From NCBI RefSeq assembly GCF_000515415.1, contig NZ_KI911783.1:3276392-3340391 (forward strand): a stretch of DNA of 64,000 nt. Direction: 5' to 3'. Of the stretch, positions 53,312-63,074 are shown piece by piece (the stretch's first letter is position 1; every line of letters begins with the position of its first letter). The DNA comes from Bradyrhizobium sp. WSM1417 (GTDB lineage Bacteria; Pseudomonadota; Alphaproteobacteria; Rhizobiales; Xanthobacteraceae). The position numbers and the translations under genes were made by a program. Below the pieces are notes generated by a model. It was not told the origin of the DNA. It saw nothing but the letters and a program-made list of their open reading frames with translations, and did no database searches.

Positions 53312-54575
53312 AGGTATCTGCCGTGATGGTTTGAAACCAGCGCTCGGCTTCAGTCGCCTCGCGGGCGCGCAATTCGCGCGGCGCATCGACGGGGCTGGTC
53401 GCTCCGCCCTCGACCTCGGCGAAGATGTCGCCCCTGGGCTGGTAATTGCCCGCGAGTGAAAAGCCGTAGCCGGGTGCGACAATGTTGTAGCAGACGCCTG
53501 TCAATCGCGGCGTTTCTGGCGCGCGGCCACCAAGGAGGTTCACGATGGCGGCGGCGCAGGCCTTGCCCTGTGCGCTTGCCGCGGATGCCGATTTGGGAAT
53601 GCCTCCGCCGAGGCAGGCATCGCCGATAACGTGGATGTTCTGGACAAGTTTCGATTCGAAGGTGACGGGATTGATCGGGCACCAGCCGGTCGCATCCGCA
53701 GCGCCCGCGATCTGGGCAATGCGCGCGGCGCGTTGCGGCGGAATGACGTTGGCGACGTCAGGCGTGTAGTTGCCAAATTCGGTGACGATGGTTCTTGTCG
53801 CGGGATCGACCCAGGTCACGCGGCCCCCTTGCGACAGAGCGATGCGTTCGATCATGTCGCCGTAAAGCTCCTTCCACGCCCTCTCGAACAGTCGCTGCTG
53901 GGAGAAATTGTCCTTGGCGTCGAGGATCAGGACCTTTGAGCGCGGCTTCTTCGTTTTCAGGTAATGCGCGATCAGGCTTGCGCGCTCGTAAGGCGCCGGC
54001 GGACAGCGCGAGGGATTGGCGGGGATCGCAATGGCGACAGTGCCGCCGTCCGGCATGGCCTCCAGCTGCCGACGCAGCAGCAGCGTCTGTGCGCCCGCCT
54101 TCCAGGCGTGCGGCATTTTTTCTGATGCCGCGTCGTCGTAGCCGGGCAGAGCCTCGAAATGGAAGTCGATGCCGGGAGAGAGGACGAGACGATCATAGGG
54201 CAGCGCAACGCCATCGGCCGTCACGACGCTGCGCAGCTGCGGCTCGATTGTGGTTGCGGCCTGGTTGATCACCGTGACGCCCTCGGCGGCGACCTTGTCA
54301 TAGCCAAACTGCTGCGTGTCGATCTCGCGCAGACCTGCGATCACCTCGTTGCTGAACGGACAGGAGGTGAAGACGGTACTGGGTTCAATCAGGATGACTT
54401 GCAAGTTTGCCTGCGCGCGCTTCAGCGCGCGGGCGCACGCCGCACCGCCAAAACCGCCGCCGACCACGACGACGCGGCCCGCCGATTGCGCGCGCAGGAT
54501 CGAAGGAACGGCGAATGATGTAGCCGCGGCGGCGATGCCGAGGACGGCATCCCGCCGTGTCACCGACGCATTCAT
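53304..54575 (-). CDS. soxF: Flavocytochrome c sulfide dehydrogenase-type flavoprotein (FccB/SoxF)
   Basis: A 423-residue FAD protein with a Tat-type leader (SVTRRDAVLGIAAAATSFAV). The FAD loop is VVVVGGGFGGAACARALKRA. Cysteines are positioned as in sulfide dehydrogenases: STVFTSCPFSN (about 71), NPSRCPPAPYE, TGVCYNIVAPGYGFS near the C-terminus. The C-terminal FCSD domain follows IGDACLGGGIPKSA. It oxidises sulfide or a persulfide and passes electrons to a cytochrome c; no small FccA subunit is adjacent, so SoxX or another cytochrome may accept them. It precedes soxX. Confidence 0.9.
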   Translation of the reverse strand: MNASVTRRDAVLGIAAAATSFAVPSILRAQSAGRVVVVGGGFGGAACARALKRAQANLQVILIEPSTVFTSCPFSNEVIAGLREIDTQQFGYDKVAAEGVTVINQAATTIEPQLRSVVTADGVALPYDRLVLSPGIDFHFEALPGYDDAASEKMPHAWKAGAQTLLLRRQLEAMPDGGTVAIAIPANPSRCPPAPYERASLIAHYLKTKKPRSKVLILDAKDNFSQQRLFERAWKELYGDMIERIALSQGGRVTWVDPATRTIVTEFGNYTPDVANVIPPQRAARIAQIAGAADATGWCPINPVTFESKLVQNIHVIGDACLGGGIPKSASAASAQGKACAAAIVNLLGGRAPETPRLTGVCYNIVAPGYGFSLAGNYQPRGDIFAEVEGGATSPVDAPRELRAREATEAERWFQTITADTFG

Positions 54576-54629
54576 GAGTCTTGTCCGGAAAGTGTACCGC
54601 GGCGAGCGTTACGACCGCCGCGGCGTTTC

Positions 54630-56816
54630 TCAGGCGAAGGTGATGTTCTGATCGCGTAGCGGCACCGAGCGGATGCGTTTGCCCGTCGCCGCGAAGTACG
54701 CATTGAGCACCGCCGGCGCCGCAACGCCGATGGTCGGCTCGCCGACACCGCCCCAGAACCCGCCGCTCGGCACCATCACCGATTCGACCTTCGGCATCTC
54801 GTTGATGCGCATCGAATTGTAGGTGTCGAAGTTGGTCTGCTCGATCTTGCCGTCCTTGACGGTGCAGCCGCCGTAGAACAGCGCGGAGAGGCCATAGACG
54901 AAGGAGCCCGCGATCTGCCGCTCCACCTGTGCCGGATTGACGACGTAGCCGGGATCGGTGGAGGCGACGATGCGGTGCACCTTGATCTTGTTGCCATCGG
55001 TCACCGAGATTTCGGCGGCGCCGGCGACATAGCTGCCATAGCCCATCACCTGCGCGATGCCGCGATAGATGCCCTGCGGCGCCGGGGTGCTCCAGCCGAT
55101 CTTCTCGGCCACGGCATTGAGCACCGCCAGATGCTTGGGGTGATTGCCCATCAGCTTGCGGCGGAATTCGAGCGGGTCCTGGCCTGCGGCCTGGGCCAGC
55201 TCGTCCATGAAGCATTCCATGTAGATCGCGTTGTGATTGACGTTGACGCCGCGCCAGAAGCCGGGCGGAACGTGCGGGTTGCGCATCGCATGCTCGACCA
55301 GGAGGTTCGGCACGGAGTAACCGAACGCGGCTTCGCCGGACTGGGCGACGCCCTGGAATGCGGCCGGATCCATGCCGTTCTGCAGCGCTTCGGGACGCAG
55401 CGAGAACAGGATCGATTGCCCGGACAGGCGGTAGTGCAGCGCGACCAGATTGTTGTCCGCATCGAACGCGCCGGTCATCTTGCACTGGGTGATCGGATGA
55501 TATCGGCCGTGCGCCATGTCCTCTTCGCGCGACCACAACAGCTTGATCGGCGTGCCAGGCATCTCCTTGGCGATCAAGACGGCCTGTCGGACATAGTCGG
55601 TCTGGCCGCGCCGGCCGAAGCCGCCGCCGGGCATCACCTTGTGCACGTCGCACTTCTCCGCCGGCAGGCCCGACGCTTCCAACGTGGCCGCGAAGGCCGC
55701 CTCGCCGTTCTGCGTGCCGCACCAGACCTCGCACTTGTCCGCCGTGTAGAGCGCCGTGGCGTTCATCGGCTCCATGGTGGCGTGGTTCTGGTAGGGATAG
55801 CTGTAGACCGCCTCGATCTTCTTGGCGGCGCCGGCAATCGCCGCCTTCGCGTCGCCGTTCTTGTTGCCGACATAGGCCGGCTGCGCGTTGTCGAGGCCCT
55901 CCGTCAACCATTTCGCGATCGACTCGCTGGAGACCTTGGTGTTGTCGCCCTCGTCCCAGACGATCGGCAGCGCCTCCAGCGCGGTCTTGGCGTGCCACCA
56001 AGTGTCGGCAACGACCGCGACCGCGGTATCGCCGACCTTGACGACCTTCTTGACGCCCTTCATGCCGGTGATCTTGGCTTCGTCATAGCTCTTCAGCTTG
56101 CCGCCGAACACCGGGCAGTCCTTGATCGCGGCGTTCAGCATGCCAGGCAGCTTGACGTCGATGCCGTAGATCATGGTGCCGGTGGTCTTATCGGCGGTGT
56201 CCAGCCGCTTCACGCCCTTGCCGATCAGCTTCCAGTCCTTGGGGTCCTTCAGCTTGACGTCGGCCGGTGGCGTCAGCTTGGCCGCAGCCTCGGCGACCTT
56301 GCCATAGGTCGTGGTCTTGCCGGACGGCGTGTGGGTGATGACGCTGTTGGCGGCCGCGCATTCGGACGCCGGCACTTTCCACGCCTCGGCGGCGGCCTGG
56401 ATCAGCATCACGCGTGCGGTGGCACCGCCCTTGCGGACATAGTCTTGCGAAGACCGGATGCCGCGGCTGCCGCCGGTCGAGAAATCGCCCCAGACGCGCT
56501 TGCGGGCGACGCTCTGGCCCGGTGTCGGATATTCGGTCGAGACCTTCGACCAGTCGCATTCGAGTTCCTCGGCGACGAGCTGGGCGAGGCCGGTGAGCGA
56601 GCCCTGGCCCATTTCGGAGCGGGCGATGCGGATGACGACCGTGTCGTCGGGCCTGACCACGACCCAGGCGCCGATCTCGGGGGAGCCGTCGGCCGCGCGG
56701 ACCATTGCGGGGCCGCCGAAGGGGATATCGAGGCCGATGGCGAGACCTGCGCCGACCGCGGCGGTGCCGATGACGAAGGCACGGCGGTTCATCTTGGGAG
56801 AGACATGCTTGTTCAT
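54630..56816 (-). CDS. Molybdopterin-binding subunit of an IorB-like hydroxylase
   Basis: A 728-residue subunit of the xanthine oxidase family, closest to isoquinoline 1-oxidoreductase IorB, which hydroxylates N-heterocycles or oxidises aldehydes. A Tat leader NRRAFVIGTAAVGAGLAIG starts the protein. Mo-cofactor regions include RSEMGQGSLTGLAQLVAEEL, YQNHATMEPMNATAL, PGGGFGRRGQTDYV and the C-terminal GGFWGGVGEPTIGVAAPAVL. ATG 56816 follows AAGGAG. It is 54 bases upstream of the FCSD-type gene on the same strand, so it belongs to the Sox operon. Confidence 0.93.
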   Translation of the reverse strand: MNKHVSPKMNRRAFVIGTAAVGAGLAIGLDIPFGGPAMVRAADGSPEIGAWVVVRPDDTVVIRIARSEMGQGSLTGLAQLVAEELECDWSKVSTEYPTPGQSVARKRVWGDFSTGGSRGIRSSQDYVRKGGATARVMLIQAAAEAWKVPASECAAANSVITHTPSGKTTTYGKVAEAAAKLTPPADVKLKDPKDWKLIGKGVKRLDTADKTTGTMIYGIDVKLPGMLNAAIKDCPVFGGKLKSYDEAKITGMKGVKKVVKVGDTAVAVVADTWWHAKTALEALPIVWDEGDNTKVSSESIAKWLTEGLDNAQPAYVGNKNGDAKAAIAGAAKKIEAVYSYPYQNHATMEPMNATALYTADKCEVWCGTQNGEAAFAATLEASGLPAEKCDVHKVMPGGGFGRRGQTDYVRQAVLIAKEMPGTPIKLLWSREEDMAHGRYHPITQCKMTGAFDADNNLVALHYRLSGQSILFSLRPEALQNGMDPAAFQGVAQSGEAAFGYSVPNLLVEHAMRNPHVPPGFWRGVNVNHNAIYMECFMDELAQAAGQDPLEFRRKLMGNHPKHLAVLNAVAEKIGWSTPAPQGIYRGIAQVMGYGSYVAGAAEISVTDGNKIKVHRIVASTDPGYVVNPAQVERQIAGSFVYGLSALFYGGCTVKDGKIEQTNFDTYNSMRINEMPKVESVMVPSGGFWGGVGEPTIGVAAPAVLNAYFAATGKRIRSVPLRDQNITFA

Positions 56817-56827
56817 GGGGCGGCTCC

Positions 56828-57277
<450 letters not shown>

Positions 57278-57295
57278 CGCAGTCCCCTGATTGGC

Positions 57296-57311
57296 CCAAT
57301 CCACCGATTGG
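57296..57311. promoter_or_regulatory. Inverted repeat upstream of the Mo/Sox operon
   Basis: CCAATC-cacc-GATTGG, a perfect six-base inverted repeat, 19 bases before the IorA-like ATG. It overlaps a shorter TTGG-cc-CAA pair. This is a plausible operator in the divergent region before the radical SAM gene, without a known cognate regulator. Confidence 0.4.
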
Positions 57312-57534
57312 ACTCAGCGGCGCAATGTGTCCGGCAAATTGGAAACGTTCAAATCAATAGTCCGAGGGGTAGCCGCCGGTGAGACCCTTCCTGGCGCTCG
57401 GCGGCACGGCTTGGGGCGACGTCTACCGGCTTCCGCGCCGATGGCCCTGGAACCGAGAGCGACAGTTTGTCCCTTTTGCCGGGGTGCAAGTCGACAATGC
57501 TCTGCTACAGTGGAATCAGCCAAAAAGAGGTTCC

Positions 57535-59154
57535 ATGAACGTACCGCAGCCTTGCAAAGTCCTGATGCTCTATCCGCTGTTCTCGGCAGAGTCCTTCTGG
57601 AGCTTTGGCGAATCCTGCAAAGTGTTGGGCGTGAAGCGCCCCGCGGCCCCTTTGGGGCTGATCACGGTTGCCGCGATGTTGCCCGAGAGCTGGACGGTCC
57701 GGCTGATCGATTGCAACACGGATTCCTTCAGCGACGAGGATCTTTCCTGGGCCGATGTCGTCTTCACCGGCGGAATGATGCCGCAGCAGGCCGACACGCT
57801 GCGCCTGATCGAAATTTGCCGCGCCGCGGGCAAGCCAGTGGTCGTCGGCGGTCCCGATCCCACCTCGAGCCCCCATATCTATGGGAGGGCCGACTTCCAG
57901 GTGCTCGGCGAGGCCGAAAGCGTTCTCCACGAATTCGTCGCGGCCTGGGACCGCGGCGCACGCTCCGGCGTCTTCATCGCGCCGAAATTCCAGGCCGACG
58001 TCACCAAGACGCCGGTGCCGCGTTTCGACCTGCTGAAGTTCGAGGACTACCTTTATCTCGGCGTGCAGTATTCCCGCGGCTGCCCGTTCACCTGCGAGTT
58101 CTGCGACATCATCGAGCTCTATGGCCGGGTGCCGCGAACCAAGACGAATGAGCAAATGCTGGTCGAGCTCGACAGGCTCTACGCCATGGGTTACCGCGGC
58201 CATCTCGACTTCGTCGACGACAATTTCATCGGCAACAAGAAGTCGCTGCGGCTGTTCCTGCCCCAGCTCGCCGAATGGCAGCGCGCCCACGGCTATCCCT
58301 TCGAATTGTCGACCGAAGCCTCGGTCAATCTGGCCGATGATCCCGAGCTATTGGAGCTGATGGGAGCGGCGAATTTCTTCGCCATCTTCGTCGGCATCGA
58401 AAGTCCGGATCCGGCGACGCTGGTCGCGATGCGGAAGAAGCAGAACACGCGGCGCAACATCGCCGAGAGCATCCACAAGATCTACGCCGCGGGCATGCTC
58501 GTCACCGCGGGTTTCATCGTCGGCTTCGACAATGAGAAGCTCTCGATGGCGGATGCCATGATCGACTTCATCGAAGAGGCGGCGATCCCGGTCAGCATGG
58601 TCGGCCTGCTCTATGCCTTGCCAAACACGCAGCTGACGCGCCGCCTGGAGCGCGAAGGCCGGCTGCATCCGGGCCACGATTTGGCGCCGACCATCGGCGC
58701 CGATCAGTGCACCGCCGGGATCAACTTCGATCCGGTGCGCCCGTTGCGCGACATCCTGACGGACTACAAGCGCGTGCTGGAGCACATCTACAGCCCGGCC
58801 GCCTATGCAAGGCGTATCGACCGCCTGATGACGCTGCTCGACCGCTCTCGCCAGCGCCAGGAGCTCGCGGAAGGCGATATCCGCGCCCGGATCGGCGCGA
58901 TGGAAACGGTGCACAAGGTGGTCACAGCCCTTCCCGAGGCGCGCGGGCCGCTGTGGCAGACTTTCATGAACTGCGCCAAGCGCGACACTACATCGGCGCG
59001 GATCGCCGTGCAGATGATCGCGGCCTATGCGCATCTCGGCCCGTTCTCGCGCAAGGTCATCGCTGCCATCGATGCGCGCCTCGCAGCACTCGACGAGAAG
59101 ACGGTCATTCCGGTCGCGACTGTCGAGGTGACGGCAGCCCAACATCTGGCTTGA
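57535..59154 (+). CDS. B12-binding domain radical SAM protein
   Basis: A 539-residue enzyme. The N-terminal cobalamin-binding-like domain (about 1-150) has APLGLITVAAMLPESWTVRL and VVVGGPDPTSSPHIYG. The radical SAM core starts at YSRGCPFTCEFCDI with Cys183, Cys187 and Cys190 binding the 4Fe-4S cluster, followed by HLDFVDDNFIGNKKSLR and FAIFVGIESPDPATLVAMRK. A DUF4070-like C-terminal part follows. The layout recalls HpnP and related methyl- or other transferases on lipids, but identity is not close enough to name one. ATG 57535 has AAAAGAGG upstream. It is divergent from the Sox operon. Confidence 0.85.
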   Translation: MNVPQPCKVLMLYPLFSAESFWSFGESCKVLGVKRPAAPLGLITVAAMLPESWTVRLIDCNTDSFSDEDLSWADVVFTGGMMPQQADTLRLIEICRAAGKPVVVGGPDPTSSPHIYGRADFQVLGEAESVLHEFVAAWDRGARSGVFIAPKFQADVTKTPVPRFDLLKFEDYLYLGVQYSRGCPFTCEFCDIIELYGRVPRTKTNEQMLVELDRLYAMGYRGHLDFVDDNFIGNKKSLRLFLPQLAEWQRAHGYPFELSTEASVNLADDPELLELMGAANFFAIFVGIESPDPATLVAMRKKQNTRRNIAESIHKIYAAGMLVTAGFIVGFDNEKLSMADAMIDFIEEAAIPVSMVGLLYALPNTQLTRRLEREGRLHPGHDLAPTIGADQCTAGINFDPVRPLRDILTDYKRVLEHIYSPAAYARRIDRLMTLLDRSRQRQELAEGDIRARIGAMETVHKVVTALPEARGPLWQTFMNCAKRDTTSARIAVQMIAAYAHLGPFSRKVIAAIDARLAALDEKTVIPVATVEVTAAQHLA

Positions 59155-59158
59155 CGGT

Positions 59159-60547
59159 CTACTTCACCGCCAGTCGCAAAAAGCTCATCACGCTGCCGAG
59201 CGCGGCAAAGCCGGCGCCAAGTGCCAATGCCACGACTGCGCCGTCGTGACCGGCCAGCGAGAAGCAGAGCGCGGCGAGCGCCGCCCCTGTCGTCTGCCCC
59301 GTCAGGCGTGCGGTGGCAACGATGCCGGAGGCGCTGCCGCTGCGATGTGGCGGTGCGCTCGACATCACCGCCTTCATGTTCGGCGCCTGGAAGAAGCCGA
59401 ATCCCATGCCGCAGATCACCATCCGCCAGATGATGTCGGGGATCGCAGGATTGGCCGGCAGCATCGCGAGCAGCGCCATGCCGAGACCGAGCAGCACGAG
59501 GCCGATGCCGCCGAGCAATCCGGCCGCATGCCGGTCGGAGAGGCGTCCGGCGATCGGCGCCATGATGCCGACCACCAGCGGCCACGGGGTCATGAAGAAG
59601 CCGGTCTCGACCTGCGAACGCCCCAGCACGTCCTCGAAATAGAACGGCAGCGAGACGAAGGCCAAGCCCTGCACGGCAAAGGAGCACACGGCCGTCGCCG
59701 CCGACAGCGCGAACATCGGCCGGCTGAACAGGTCGATCGGCAGCATCGGCGCCGGATGGTCGGCATGGCGGCGCGTCAGGATGAAGCCGAGCGCGAGAGC
59801 CGTGACCAGCTCGATGCCCACGACCACCGGTGAGAGATTGTGCGCGGCACTGCCGATGCCCGTGATGAACAACCCGAGACAGGCCGACGCGAGGGCCGCG
59901 CCGAGAAAGTCAAAGCCGTGATCGGCGCGCGGCGTCTTCGGCAGCATCGCAAATCCGATGCTGATCGCGACGAGGCCGAACGGAATGTTGACGGCGAACA
60001 GCCATGGCCACGGCCCGAGCGCAAGGATTGCCGAGGCGATCGAGGGACCGAAGGTGAAGGCGGTCGCGACCACCAGCGCGTTATGACCGAAGCCGCGGCC
60101 GAGCATCCGGCCCGGATAGACGAAGCGCACCAGCGCTGTGTTGACGCTCATGATGCCGCTCGCACCCAGCCCTTGCAGCGTGCGCGCAACGAGCAGGCTC
60201 TCCAGCGACCAGGCCACCGCGCAGAACAGCGAGGCGATGGTGAACAGGATCAGGCCGCCGAGATAGATACGCTGGTGCCCGACGATCTCGCCGAGTGCTC
60301 CGAGCGGCAGCAGCGTCGCCACCAGCGCGATCTGATAGACATTGACCACCCAGACCGACTGCTCCGGGCTGACATGCAAGTCGCCGGCTATTGCGGGCAG
60401 CGCGATGTTGGCGATCGCGGTGTCGAGCGAGGCCATCGCCAGCGCGGTGAAGATCGCGGCGATGGCCCAGCGCCGCTGTGCGGCCGGAAGTCCGTCGGAC
60501 AGGGTGTGGTCGGGCTTGCGCGCGCCGGCAGGTAACGTGATTGTCAT
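59159..60547 (-). CDS. MFS transporter, DHA2 (EmrB/QacA) type
   Basis: A 462-residue membrane protein with about 14 helices, the DHA2 pattern. The N-terminal part has LAMASLDTAIANIALPAIAG, SVWVVNVYQIALVATLLPLG and the loop-3 motif VGHQRIYLGGLILFTIASL; VARTLQGLGASGIMSVNTAL is the antiporter region. The likely role is export of drugs, dyes or metabolites. The stop is four bases from that of the convergent radical SAM gene. It is divergent from the dehydrogenase gene, with a near-palindrome between them. Confidence 0.9.
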   Translation of the reverse strand: MTITLPAGARKPDHTLSDGLPAAQRRWAIAAIFTALAMASLDTAIANIALPAIAGDLHVSPEQSVWVVNVYQIALVATLLPLGALGEIVGHQRIYLGGLILFTIASLFCAVAWSLESLLVARTLQGLGASGIMSVNTALVRFVYPGRMLGRGFGHNALVVATAFTFGPSIASAILALGPWPWLFAVNIPFGLVAISIGFAMLPKTPRADHGFDFLGAALASACLGLFITGIGSAAHNLSPVVVGIELVTALALGFILTRRHADHPAPMLPIDLFSRPMFALSAATAVCSFAVQGLAFVSLPFYFEDVLGRSQVETGFFMTPWPLVVGIMAPIAGRLSDRHAAGLLGGIGLVLLGLGMALLAMLPANPAIPDIIWRMVICGMGFGFFQAPNMKAVMSSAPPHRSGSASGIVATARLTGQTTGAALAALCFSLAGHDGAVVALALGAGFAALGSVMSFLRLAVK

Positions 60548-60621
60548 TGCGTTAGCGCGTTGCTCCGACGGCCGGCTCCAGGGGGACTTGGCATGTACTA
60601 CGGCGCGGCCGCCTTCCACAG

Positions 60622-60646
60622 GCATATGCTTGCATGCAGTGTATGC
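60622..60646. promoter_or_regulatory. Imperfect palindrome in the divergent promoter region
   Basis: GCATA and TATGC arms flank a TGCATGCA core between the MFS gene (start 60547) and the dehydrogenase (start 60718). Arrangements like this are typical of GntR-family operators, but the outer arms are only partly symmetrical. Confidence 0.35.
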
Positions 60647-60717
60647 GCGAAGGCTGGGCGATGATTCCGGGCGCCGGCGTATGATCGCACGAACTGCTGC
60701 AATGTCAGGGGAGCGCC

Positions 60718-61779
60718 ATGCACATCGTCGTTTTGCCCGGTGACGGCATCGGGCCCGAGATCACGACCGCGACATCAGGCGTGCTGCGCGCGGCCTCCGA
60801 GCGCTTCCAGCTCAATCTGCGCCTGGAGGAGCACGCAGTTGGCCATGCGAGTCTCAAGCAGTTCGGCACGACGGTGCGCCCCGCACTGCTCGGTATCGTC
60901 CGCGCCGCCGACGGCCTCATCCTCGGGCCGACCGCGACTTTCGACTTCAAGGACGAGGCCCATGGCGAGATCAACCCCTCGCGGCATTTTCGCAAGAACC
61001 TCGACCTCTACGCCAATGTCAGGCCCGCACGCACCTATGCGGGGCTGTCCGGCCGGGTCGGCGATTTCGACCTCGTCGTGGTGCGCGAGAACACGGAAGG
61101 GTTTTACGCCGACCGCAACATGGAGCAAGGCAATGGCGAGATGCTGGTCACATCGGATGTCGTGATCTCGCTGCGCCGGATCACGCGCCTTTGCTGCGAG
61201 CGCATCGCGCATGCGGCGTGCCGGCTGGCGATGAAGCGGCGCAAGCATCTCACCATCGTGCACAAAGCCAATGTGCTCAAGCTCGGCGACGGCATGTTCC
61301 TCGACATCTGCCGCGAGGTGGCGAAGGCCTATCCCGGCCTTGGGATCGATGACATCCTCGTCGACGCCATGATGGCGCATGTGGTGCGCAACCCCGACCG
61401 CTTCGACGTCATCGTCGCCACCAACATGTTCGGCGACATCCTGTCCGATCTCACCGCGGAGCTCTCCGGCAGCCTCGGTCTCGGCGGCTCGCTCAATGTC
61501 GGCGACAGCTTCACCATGGCGCAGGCCGCGCACGGCTCGGCGCCTGACATCGCTGGACAGGACGTCGCCAATCCGGTCTCGCTGATCCTGTCGACGGCCC
61601 TGCTGCTCGGATGGCACGGCGAGAACAGCGGCGCGCTGCGCTACGAGGAAGCCGCACGTGCGATCGAGGCTGCGGTAGCGAAGGCGATCGGCAAGGGCCG
61701 AGCGACGCGCGATGTCGGCGGTAAGCTCGGCACGATCGCGGCGGGGGCGGCGATTGCGGAGATCTTGCAGGCCGGGTGA
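60718..61779 (+). CDS. Isocitrate/isopropylmalate dehydrogenase family protein
   Basis: A 353-residue beta-decarboxylating dehydrogenase. The family starts with VVLPGDGIGPEI; the substrate loop is NLDLYANVRPARTY, followed by VVVRENTEGFYADR, a Lys in HKANVLKLGDGMF, and the metal/NAD motif NMFGDILSDL with SAPDIAGQDVANPVSLIL and a C-terminal LILSTALLLGWHGE. It could be an isopropylmalate, tartrate or homoisocitrate dehydrogenase; leuB is usually in a leucine cluster, which is not seen here. ATG 60718 follows AGGGGAGCGCC. Confidence 0.88.
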   Translation: MHIVVLPGDGIGPEITTATSGVLRAASERFQLNLRLEEHAVGHASLKQFGTTVRPALLGIVRAADGLILGPTATFDFKDEAHGEINPSRHFRKNLDLYANVRPARTYAGLSGRVGDFDLVVVRENTEGFYADRNMEQGNGEMLVTSDVVISLRRITRLCCERIAHAACRLAMKRRKHLTIVHKANVLKLGDGMFLDICREVAKAYPGLGIDDILVDAMMAHVVRNPDRFDVIVATNMFGDILSDLTAELSGSLGLGGSLNVGDSFTMAQAAHGSAPDIAGQDVANPVSLILSTALLLGWHGENSGALRYEEAARAIEAAVAKAIGKGRATRDVGGKLGTIAAGAAIAEILQAG

Positions 61780-61811
61780 GTGGTCGTGTGCATGTTTTTT
61801 TTAGGGGCTCA

Positions 61812-61946
61812 AAACAAAAAACGCGAAAACAACCCCATGCACAGTAGAAGGCCCCTTGATAAATAAGGGATTTCCGAAACGCGCAGCGACGACATCCGCC
61901 GCGGCCATGACGTTGACGCGTCGGGCAAAACACTGGCAGGATGCCA
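61812..61946 (-). repeat. Two-module dispersed repeat, copy 2
   Basis: On the minus strand, module A (61946 to about 61913) and module B (61847-61812) occur in the same order as at 18924-19070. Module B is identical over 36 bases. A short CCCTT-gataaat-AAGGG hairpin lies next to it. The copy sits between the dehydrogenase and the diheme cytochrome genes. The rest of the 61780-62117 gap holds an ATGTCCGCT repeat trace (about 61999) and a T-rich stretch (about 62065-62080). Confidence 0.75.
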
Positions 61947-62117
61947 GGATTGCACCGGTCGGCAAAAGACCATGTGTGCTTCCCGTGAGTCAGCGATGTC
62001 CGCTTCCTGTGGTGAAGCAGATCTAGGCGTGCAGCTCCGGCATTCCGCTTTCGAAGTGCTAAGTTTCTTTTTCTTTTTCGCTGATTTTGCTCGATACATT
62101 TGCAGAGGTTTATTGCC

Positions 62118-63074
62118 ATGAAAATGTCTGTGCCGATTTTGTGGGCAGCCGTGATCTTCACCGCGACCGCCGCCTTGGCGCAGAATGGGCTTCCGGCCTG
62201 GGCGTTCTTGTGGGACCCGACCGTCAAGGTGCCCCCGGCTGACGACAAGCCCAATCAACTCGCCGGTAGCAACGCCGCGTTCAGCTGGAAGCAGGCGCGC
62301 GATCTTTTCTTTGCGCCTGATTGGCATCCGGACGACCACCCGGCCATGCCGGAAATCGTTGCCAACGGACGAAAGCCGGATGTCCGCGCTTGCGGATCGT
62401 GCCATCGCGTCGAGGGCACCGGCGGTCCTGAAAATGCGAGTCTCGCGGGCTTGCCGGCGAGCTATCTCGTTCAGCAGCTGGCTGATTTCAAAAGCGGCGC
62501 GCGAAAGATGTCGGGGCCGGAGAGGCCCTCCACACAATTGATGATGGCGTCAGTCAAAGCCATGACCGACGCCGAGGTGCGCGCTGCGGCAGATTATTTC
62601 TCTGCGCAGAAGCCCAAGCAGATCATCAAGGTCGTCGAAACCGAAAGCATTCCAAAGACGGGGCCGTCCCGCTTGTTCTACGTCAAAAGCCCGGAGGGCG
62701 GCTCCGAAACCCTCGGCCCGCGCATCGTCGAGGTACCGGACGATGTAGATCAGTTCGAGCTTCGAGACTCCCGGGCGACCTTCACAGCCTATGTTCCGGT
62801 TGGAAGTCTGGCGAAGGGAGAAACACTCGCCAAGACGGGCGGATCGGGAATAACCGTTGCCTGCGGGAGCTGCCACGGTCCGGAGTTGAAAGGCGTCGGT
62901 GATATTCCGCCAATTGCCGGGCGCTCGCCGACCTACATCGTGCGCCAGCTTCATGAGTTTCAAAGCGGGGGCCGTGTGGCAAGCGCAAGCTCGCTGATGC
63001 AACAGACTGTCGAAAAGCTGTCGCAGAACGACATGGTCGCGCTGGCTGCCTACGTGGCGTCGCTCTCGCCATGA
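62118..63074 (+). CDS. Diheme cytochrome c
   Basis: A 318-residue exported protein with signal peptide KMSVPILWAAVIFTATAALA. Two class I-like heme sites occur: RACGSCHRVEGTGGPENA (about residues 93-97) and VACGSCHGPELKGVGDI (about 251-255). Each is followed by LAGLPASYLVQQLADFKSG or IAGRSPTYIVRQLHEFQSGG, so the halves are tandem duplicates. Distal Met candidates follow each unit. The layout is cytochrome c4-like. It may serve as an electron carrier for a periplasmic dehydrogenase. ATG 62118 has AGAGG about 10 bases upstream. Confidence 0.88.
   Translation: MKMSVPILWAAVIFTATAALAQNGLPAWAFLWDPTVKVPPADDKPNQLAGSNAAFSWKQARDLFFAPDWHPDDHPAMPEIVANGRKPDVRACGSCHRVEGTGGPENASLAGLPASYLVQQLADFKSGARKMSGPERPSTQLMMASVKAMTDAEVRAAADYFSAQKPKQIIKVVETESIPKTGPSRLFYVKSPEGGSETLGPRIVEVPDDVDQFELRDSRATFTAYVPVGSLAKGETLAKTGGSGITVACGSCHGPELKGVGDIPPIAGRSPTYIVRQLHEFQSGGRVASASSLMQQTVEKLSQNDMVALAAYVASLSP

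Noticed and set aside
61511..62254. Possible short protein with the string GILPVFCPT and CAWGCFRVFCFE in the repeat
   Set aside because: The same peptide appears in the 18924-19070 copy, but the spacer does not keep frame and there is no ribosome site. DNA conservation without coding pressure fits a non-coding element.
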